A DNA stretch of 9,500 nt. It comes from Deltaproteobacteria bacterium (GTDB taxonomy: Bacteria > Desulfobacterota > GWC2-55-46). Below, one piece after another: positions 5,515 through 9,500 of the stretch. Every line of letters begins with the position of its first letter. Positions within the stretch are counted from its first letter, which is position 1. The stretch is taken from contig JACRCJ010000035.1 in the NCBI GenBank assembly GCA_016219075.1, positions 1 to 9,500 of the forward strand, read 5' to 3'. The notes beneath the pieces are model-generated. The model worked only from the letters and a program-made list of their open reading frames with translations, made no database searches and was not told where the DNA came from. Both the position numbers and the translations under genes were made by a program.

Positions 5515-7200
5515 TCAGGTCTTTTTAAGGAATTTAAAGAACCGCTTTAAGAGCCCGCCCTTATCTTTAGGCTCATTAGAGGCCGGCTCGGTCTTGTGAG
5601 GAGCCTGGGTCTCGGTCTTTTTCTGCTCAGTCTTTACGGCGGCGGCAGACGGCGCACTCCCCCTGTGTCTTGGCCTCCTGTCACCGGCTGGCCTCTCAAA
5701 ACCGCGTCTTTCGGGCCTCGCCTCCGGCCCGGTCTCTTTTTTTGCCTCGGCTCCGGCCTCTTTTTTAGGCCCCTGTGAGCGCCTCCTGTTATTGGGCCTG
5801 GGGCCGCCGGAACCGGGTCTGCCTCCAGGTCCTGCTCCGGGGCGGGTGGGCTGACGGGGGCCCGGTTTTTCCGGGGCCGCGGGAGAGGCGGCGGCCGAGG
5901 TCTCTTCCTTTTTCACGGGCGCTGGCTGAGGCATCTTGACTTTTGAGGAGAACCTTCCGCCTCCACTTCCGCCCGTGCGCCGGGGGGCCGGTTTCTTGTC
6001 CTTTCTTTCAAAGGGCTTGACGCCGCGCGCCCTCTCGCTGTACCGTGGGGCGGTGTCCTTTACGAGTTCCGAGTCCTCTATCCATTCGGCCTCGAGTTTG
6101 CGCTCGATGTATTTCTCGATCTCCGGCAGGTTCAGTACATGGTCCTCGCAGGCGAGGCTGTACGCCTTGCCGCTTTTGCCGGCCCTGGCGGTCCTGCCTA
6201 TGCGGTGGACATAATTGGCCGCGTCGTCAGGCAGGTCGTAGTTGATGACATGAGTGACGCCCTCGATATGGAGCCCGCGGGCCGCCACATCCGTGGCCAC
6301 AAGCATCTTGATTTTTCCAGCCTTCATGCCTTCTATGACCTTCTGGCGGCGTTCCTGGCTCAAGTCCCCGGTGAGGACCTTTGCCGGGAACCCGTTGGCC
6401 TCGAGCTTCCAGCCGAGCATCTCGGCCGTCCTTTTCATGTTCGTGAATATGATGCAGCGCTCGACCTCGGGTCTTTTAAGGAGCGACAGGAGTATCGAAA
6501 GCTTCTCCTCGTTCGAGACATAGAGGACTTTCTGGTCTATGGTATTGACCGTGACCTGTTCCGGCTCTATCTCTATCATCACCGGGTCAGGGAGCATGTA
6601 GCGGGAAGCGAGCCTTCTGACGTTACTGTCGATGGTAGCCGAAAAAAGCATGGTCTGCCTCGGCTTGTCCCTCGGCAGCTTTCCGGCTATGTACATTATG
6701 TCGGGCGCGAAACCCATGTCGAACATGCGGTCCGCCTCGTCTATGATGAATACCTCTATGGAGTCGAGCGACAGCGTCTTTGACTTGTAGAGGTCTATCA
6801 TGCGGCCCGGGGTGGCCACGACGAGTTCGACCCCTTTTTTAAGGGCCTGCACCTGCTTGTCGTACTCGACCCCTCCGTATATAGCCACGGACCTGAAAGG
6901 GAGGTACTTGCCGAGCTTCACGGCATCGTCGATGACCTGTGTGGCGAGTTCGCGCGTGGGGACCATCACAAGGGCCCTGGGCTGAACGGTGGCGCTCGGG
7001 CCTGAAGCCATCACCCTGCTGAAGACCGTGAGAAGAAAGACCGCCGTCTTACCGCTCCCCGTCTGTGACTGGGCTATCACGTCTTTACCGGCCAGACACT
7101 CCGGGAGCGACTGTTCCTGGATCGGCGTGCACTGCTCGAAACCTACTTCGTTTATGCCTTTTAAGATGTCCGGATGAAGATTTAAGATGTCGAATTTCAT
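5515..7200 (-). CDS. rhlB: DEAD-box ATP-dependent RNA helicase, RhlB-type, with long basic C-terminal tail
   Basis: A 561-residue RNA helicase; RhlB-type enzymes unwind structured RNA and in some bacteria assist RNase E in mRNA decay. Seen: Q motif GFEQCTPIQ (20-28), Walker A AQSQTGSGKT (43-52), PTRELA (81-86), TPGR (130-133), DEAD (154-157), SAT (187-189), ATDVAARGLHI (302-312) and HRIGRTAR (332-339). CTPIQ and SLACEDHVLNLPEIE near 348-362 favour RhlB over RhlE. Residues about 376-561 form a low-complexity tail rich in Pro, Gly, Lys, Arg and Ala, ending in a short basic amphipathic stretch (LLKRFFKFLKK), a likely RNA- or partner-binding region. The start is the ATG at 7200, with AAGGA five bases upstream; the frame stays open to 7365, but that sequence looks like leader. 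It is monocistronic with its own terminator. Confidence 0.92.
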   Translation of the reverse strand: MKFDILNLHPDILKGINEVGFEQCTPIQEQSLPECLAGKDVIAQSQTGSGKTAVFLLTVFSRVMASGPSATVQPRALVMVPTRELATQVIDDAVKLGKYLPFRSVAIYGGVEYDKQVQALKKGVELVVATPGRMIDLYKSKTLSLDSIEVFIIDEADRMFDMGFAPDIMYIAGKLPRDKPRQTMLFSATIDSNVRRLASRYMLPDPVMIEIEPEQVTVNTIDQKVLYVSNEEKLSILLSLLKRPEVERCIIFTNMKRTAEMLGWKLEANGFPAKVLTGDLSQERRQKVIEGMKAGKIKMLVATDVAARGLHIEGVTHVINYDLPDDAANYVHRIGRTARAGKSGKAYSLACEDHVLNLPEIEKYIERKLEAEWIEDSELVKDTAPRYSERARGVKPFERKDKKPAPRRTGGSGGGRFSSKVKMPQPAPVKKEETSAAASPAAPEKPGPRQPTRPGAGPGGRPGSGGPRPNNRRRSQGPKKEAGAEAKKETGPEARPERRGFERPAGDRRPRHRGSAPSAAAVKTEQKKTETQAPHKTEPASNEPKDKGGLLKRFFKFLKKT

Positions 7201-7365
7201 TTTTATCCTTTTAAGAGTTCTCTGATTTTCCGCATGGGCATGTAACCGCGTACCCCTCGGGCCGTTAAAAACCGGAGCCGGTAAACCGAAAGATGCAAGC
7301 TCCGCGCGAAAAGCTTGCCGGTCAGGCGCCATAGACTTATCAACAGGGTTGTGTGAAAGGCTCAA
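7201..7365 (-). promoter_or_regulatory. Structured leader of rhlB
   Basis: Within the 328-base gap before rhlB, the minus strand has GCAAGCT/AGCTTGC (7295-7318), a perfect 7-bp stem with a 10-base loop, then ACCGG-AG-CCGGT (7271-7282), followed on the minus strand by TTTT. The second could act as a weak attenuator. A weak promoter candidate (TTGAGC, 17 bases, TGATAA) lies about 170 bases before the ATG. Long structured leaders are known for some DEAD-box helicase messages; that link is inference here. Confidence 0.3.
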
Positions 7366-7387
7366 TACTCGTAAAGTCGGCTTTTAA

Positions 7388-7436
7388 TGAACCCTCCCCG
7401 GTTAAAGCCCCCGGGTTTTCAGAACGTTAAAAATAA
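7388..7436 (+). repeat. Dispersed hairpin repeat, copy D
   Basis: Landmarks: TGAACCCTCCCCGG at the left, TTAAAGCCC in the middle, GGGTTTTCAGAACGTTAAAAA at the right, followed by TAAG. The outer arms TGAACCC/GGGTTTTCA are inverted with one extra T. It lies upstream of rhlB; copy C lies just past the 3' end of rhlB. Confidence 0.6.
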
Positions 7437-7466
7437 GAAACCGCCGCTCAAAAAAAGCTTCATGGC

Positions 7467-7502
7467 AACACCGGGTCTTCAAGGTCTGTAGCGGTGTTTT
7501 TT
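7467..7502. terminator. Hairpin, possible terminator after the small cysteine protein gene
   Basis: AACACCG (7467-7473) pairs with CGGTGTT (7492-7498) across an 18-base loop. On the plus strand it runs straight into six T residues, but no plus-strand gene precedes it. On the minus strand, after the small gene, the next T-run (seven T) comes about ten bases later. It may be a bidirectional or weak terminator. Confidence 0.4.
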
Positions 7503-7528
7503 CAGCGACGGCCGGGTCACGGAAGCCG

Positions 7529-7729
7529 CTACCGCCCGTCATGCGGCCTATCGCCCGCTTCATCGGAGTCGGGAGGGAACGGCCCGTTTGAGTAACGGCA
7601 TTCGCCTTTCTTTAAATAGCAGGACTGCACAAGGAATCTCTCTTCGTATTGTTTATAACAGTTCCATGTGGCCTTGGACCCGTCCTGTCCGTTCCTTACG
7701 ATCTTCAGGTACTTGCACCGGCGGTTCAT
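7529..7729 (-). CDS. Small four-cysteine protein of unknown function
   Basis: A 66-residue basic protein I do not recognise. Four cysteines (5, 24, 37, 44) lie in the first 44 residues with spacing x18, x12, x6, and aromatic residues cluster around them (Trp22, Tyr25, Tyr28, Phe32, Tyr38). This suits a small metal-binding or disulfide-linked fold, but no known zinc-finger pattern matches. There is no signal peptide or membrane segment, so it is probably cytoplasmic. The last 17 residues are Pro/Asp/Gly-rich and look unstructured. The ATG at 7729 has a very good GAGGAG ribosome site five bases upstream, and a strong promoter lies directly before it. It lies between hrpB and rhlB on the same strand, with its own promoter. 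That it is a real gene is well supported; its function is not known. Confidence 0.8.
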   Translation of the reverse strand: MNRRCKYLKIVRNGQDGSKATWNCYKQYEERFLVQSCYLKKGECRYSNGPFPPDSDEAGDRPHDGR

Positions 7730-7745
7730 AAAAGCTCCTCTTTAA

Positions 7746-7774
7746 ATCTTATCATAAGCCGGTGAGGGGGTCAA
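7746..7774 (-). promoter_or_regulatory. Strong sigma70-type promoter for the small cysteine protein
   Basis: On the minus strand TTGACC (7769-7774), a 17-base spacer and TAAGAT (7746-7751) form a near-consensus promoter, with an extra TGn just before the -10. Transcription would start about 7738-7741, at the GAGGAG ribosome site itself, leaving a leader of only about 10-12 bases before the ATG at 7729. Confidence 0.75.
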
Positions 7775-7855
7775 TGGAGCGCTCTTGACGGCTGGAGCCC
7801 CCCGGATATCCAGTCCTGACGAAACGCAGAAACTTCGCGGGGCGGCTCACGGCGG

Positions 7856-9500
7856 TCATTTATCAGAACGCGGCCCTCTTTTAACCCCTCTTGCGGGCTC
7901 GGCCCGGAGCGGGTCGTCGGGCCAGTAGTGTTTCGGATAGCGGCCCTTGAGCTCTTTTTTAACAAACAGGTACCCGGAGGCCCAAAAACCCGCGAGGTCT
8001 TCGGTGACCTGCACCGGACGGCCGGCCGGGGAGAGCAGATGAAGGAGCACCGGGAGCTTCCCGCCGGCTACCGCCGGGGTCTTATCGAGACCGAAGACCT
8101 CCTGAAGCCGTACGGCGAGGACCGGCCGGGTTCCCGAGTAATCCACGGGGATGCGCGAGCCGCTCGGAACCGTTATATGCGTCGGGGCAAGCCTTTCAAG
8201 GGCCTGCCTCTCCTCCCATGTGAGCATGCCGGTTAAGACGGCGTTCATGTCGAGCCTTTTGAGGTGTTCAAGGCGCGTCATCCCGTCGAGCCATGGGCCG
8301 AGCCACTCACGCAGTCCGTCCATGAGCCGCTCGTCCGAAAAATCACGGGAGAACGCCGGGGAAACCGGGCCTTTCTCTTTACTTAAACGGTCCATGAGCC
8401 TTATCCTCGCCATGAGATTTTCTGACCTCTTGTCCCAGGGGAGCGCCCCAAGACCGTTGAGCCTGAGACCGGAGAGGAGGGAATCGAGCACTTCTTCCCT
8501 GCCGGGGTTCTCTATCCTTGATTCCGAGAAGACCAACCCCCACAGACTTCTCTTCCTTGCGGCCGCGACCCCTTTTATCGCCTGGTCCCACTCCACGGTC
8601 TCAGACTCCTGGATCTCCGGGGCGAAGTGTTTTTCAAGGGCGGCCTGAGAGACAGGGGCCGCAAGGAATATTACCGACTCCTTCTCCCCGCCGTCGAGGC
8701 TTGCCGCCACTATGTACTCTTCGGACGAGAGCTCCGGTCTCTGGAAGTACGCGCCGCGGCCGTTTGAAAGGAGGTAGCGGTTATCGTTGCCCGGCCGCCT
8801 TTTCGCTATCCTGTCGGGATAGGCGAACGCGAGGAGGAGCCCGGCCTTTTCGACATCCTCGCCGTAGTCCCTGACCGCAATCTCTTTTTTAAGTTTTCTC
8901 GCAACCGTCTTTATCCGATCGCTTAAAGGCCTGTCGAAGTCAGTCCGCGAAAAATCGTTACGGGCTCCAAGGAGCGATTCCAGCCGGCGCCTTATGTCTG
9001 AGTCCCGGACCCCGGCGGCGGGGCCGGGCCTGAAAAAATCCCTCTCTGTCAAAAACGCGGAAAGGTGGCAGGCCAGACTGCCGTGCCCCAGTTCCATGCC
9101 CTTGATGACCATGTGAGCCAGACGCGGGTGCAGAGGCAGCCTTGCCATCTTTCGGCCGTGCGCTGTAGCGCCCCCGGCGGCGTCTATAGCCTCGAGGCGT
9201 AAAAGGATATCCCTTGCGTGCCCCATCGCGCCCGGCGGCGGAGGGTCGAGCCACTTGAGCTCTCCCGGGTCTTTGACCCCCCGGAGAGCAAGCTCCATGG
9301 CCAGCGGAGTAAGGTCGGCCTCCGTTATCTCCGGGGTGGACTTCTGCCTGAGCAACGCGGTCTCGCCGTCTGACCACAGCCGTATCGACACCCCCGGTCC
9401 GGTGCGCCCCGCCCTCCCGCTCCTCTGCACCGCCGAGTCCTTCGTGACCCTGACCGTCTCAAGACGGCTCATGCCGGTGGACGGTGAAAAACGCTGCACC
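7856..9500 (-). CDS. hrpB: ATP-dependent RNA helicase HrpB (partial, N-terminus outside window)
   Basis: DEAH-box helicase of the HrpB family. The visible 547-548 residues lack the N-terminal ATPase lobe (family members run to about 800-850 residues). Seen from the right edge: the TGMSRLETVR segment, motif VI QRSGRAGRTGPG (about 9390-9427) and RLW, then the winged-helix/ratchet region (LPLHPRLAHMVI, AFLTERDFFRP), and the long HrpB-specific C-terminal region with WDKRSENLMARIRLMDRL, LTWEERQALERLAPTHITVPSGS and the ending FVKKELKGRYPKHYWPDDP. The tail after this is short and basic. No frameshift is seen. The precise cellular role of HrpB is poorly defined; RNA or ribonucleoprotein remodelling is the usual inference. 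It is upstream of the small cysteine protein gene, with 126 bases between them and no clear terminator. Confidence 0.95.
   Translation of the reverse strand, partial: VQRFSPSTGMSRLETVRVTKDSAVQRSGRAGRTGPGVSIRLWSDGETALLRQKSTPEITEADLTPLAMELALRGVKDPGELKWLDPPPPGAMGHARDILLRLEAIDAAGGATAHGRKMARLPLHPRLAHMVIKGMELGHGSLACHLSAFLTERDFFRPGPAAGVRDSDIRRRLESLLGARNDFSRTDFDRPLSDRIKTVARKLKKEIAVRDYGEDVEKAGLLLAFAYPDRIAKRRPGNDNRYLLSNGRGAYFQRPELSSEEYIVAASLDGGEKESVIFLAAPVSQAALEKHFAPEIQESETVEWDQAIKGVAAARKRSLWGLVFSESRIENPGREEVLDSLLSGLRLNGLGALPWDKRSENLMARIRLMDRLSKEKGPVSPAFSRDFSDERLMDGLREWLGPWLDGMTRLEHLKRLDMNAVLTGMLTWEERQALERLAPTHITVPSGSRIPVDYSGTRPVLAVRLQEVFGLDKTPAVAGGKLPVLLHLLSPAGRPVQVTEDLAGFWASGYLFVKKELKGRYPKHYWPDDPLRAEPARGVKRGPRSDK

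Noticed and set aside
7201..7365. A 55-residue N-terminal extension of RhlB starting at 7365
   Set aside because: The ATG at 7200 has a good ribosome site and fits the usual family N-terminus; the upstream frame is open but has hairpins and no helicase-like content.
7856..9500. Several overlapping plus-strand frames across hrpB
   Set aside because: The minus-strand frame is uninterrupted and matches HrpB throughout; the others come from GC-rich codon bias.
1..9500. CRISPR array, toxin-antitoxin pair, phage genes or intact insertion sequence
   Set aside because: No regularly spaced repeats, no transposase with terminal repeats and no paired small genes were seen. The only mobile-element trace is the recombinase fragment.

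Overview
The window looks like a chromosomal stretch from an uncultured, moderately GC-rich Gram-negative bacterium. A deltaproteobacterial (Desulfobacterota-like) or Nitrospirota-like origin is my guess from gene content and codon style; no marker fixes the taxon. Most genes lie on the minus strand. There is no CRISPR array, phage module or intact transposon. The window cuts two genes: a zinc alcohol dehydrogenase at the left edge and the helicase hrpB at the right edge.

Region 1-3542 (minus strand, read right to left): a TIGR02757/DUF2400 protein, a long-chain polyprenyl diphosphate synthase (ispB), endonuclease III (nth) and the N-terminal part of a medium-chain zinc dehydrogenase. A good sigma70-type promoter lies just upstream of ispB. 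Two look-alike hairpins sit between ispB and nth. The DUF2400 protein shares the Asp-Thr-His segment and a C-terminal four-cysteine pattern with the endonuclease III encoded two genes away.

Region 3543-5500: a control region leads into a plus-strand gene for an exported blue-copper (cupredoxin) protein, which ends at a strong terminator. Then comes a structured element carrying a 21-base copy of a tRNA 3' end, the intact tRNA-Pro(CGG), a perfect 11-bp inverted repeat, and a decayed tyrosine-recombinase fragment. This is the accessory-looking part of the window.

Region 5500-9500 (minus strand): hrpB (partial), a 66-residue four-cysteine protein with its own strong promoter, and a DEAD-box RNA helicase of the RhlB type with a long basic tail and its own terminator. 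Both helicases act on RNA or ribonucleoprotein. Nothing else in the sequence links the genes into one pathway.

A roughly 45-bp hairpin-forming repeat occurs four times, all in the same orientation, at 3704, 4580, 5395 and 7388. The copies bracket the cupredoxin gene, the tRNA/recombinase region and rhlB, and I found none in the rest of the window. This family and the tRNA-end element are the two least explained signals here.
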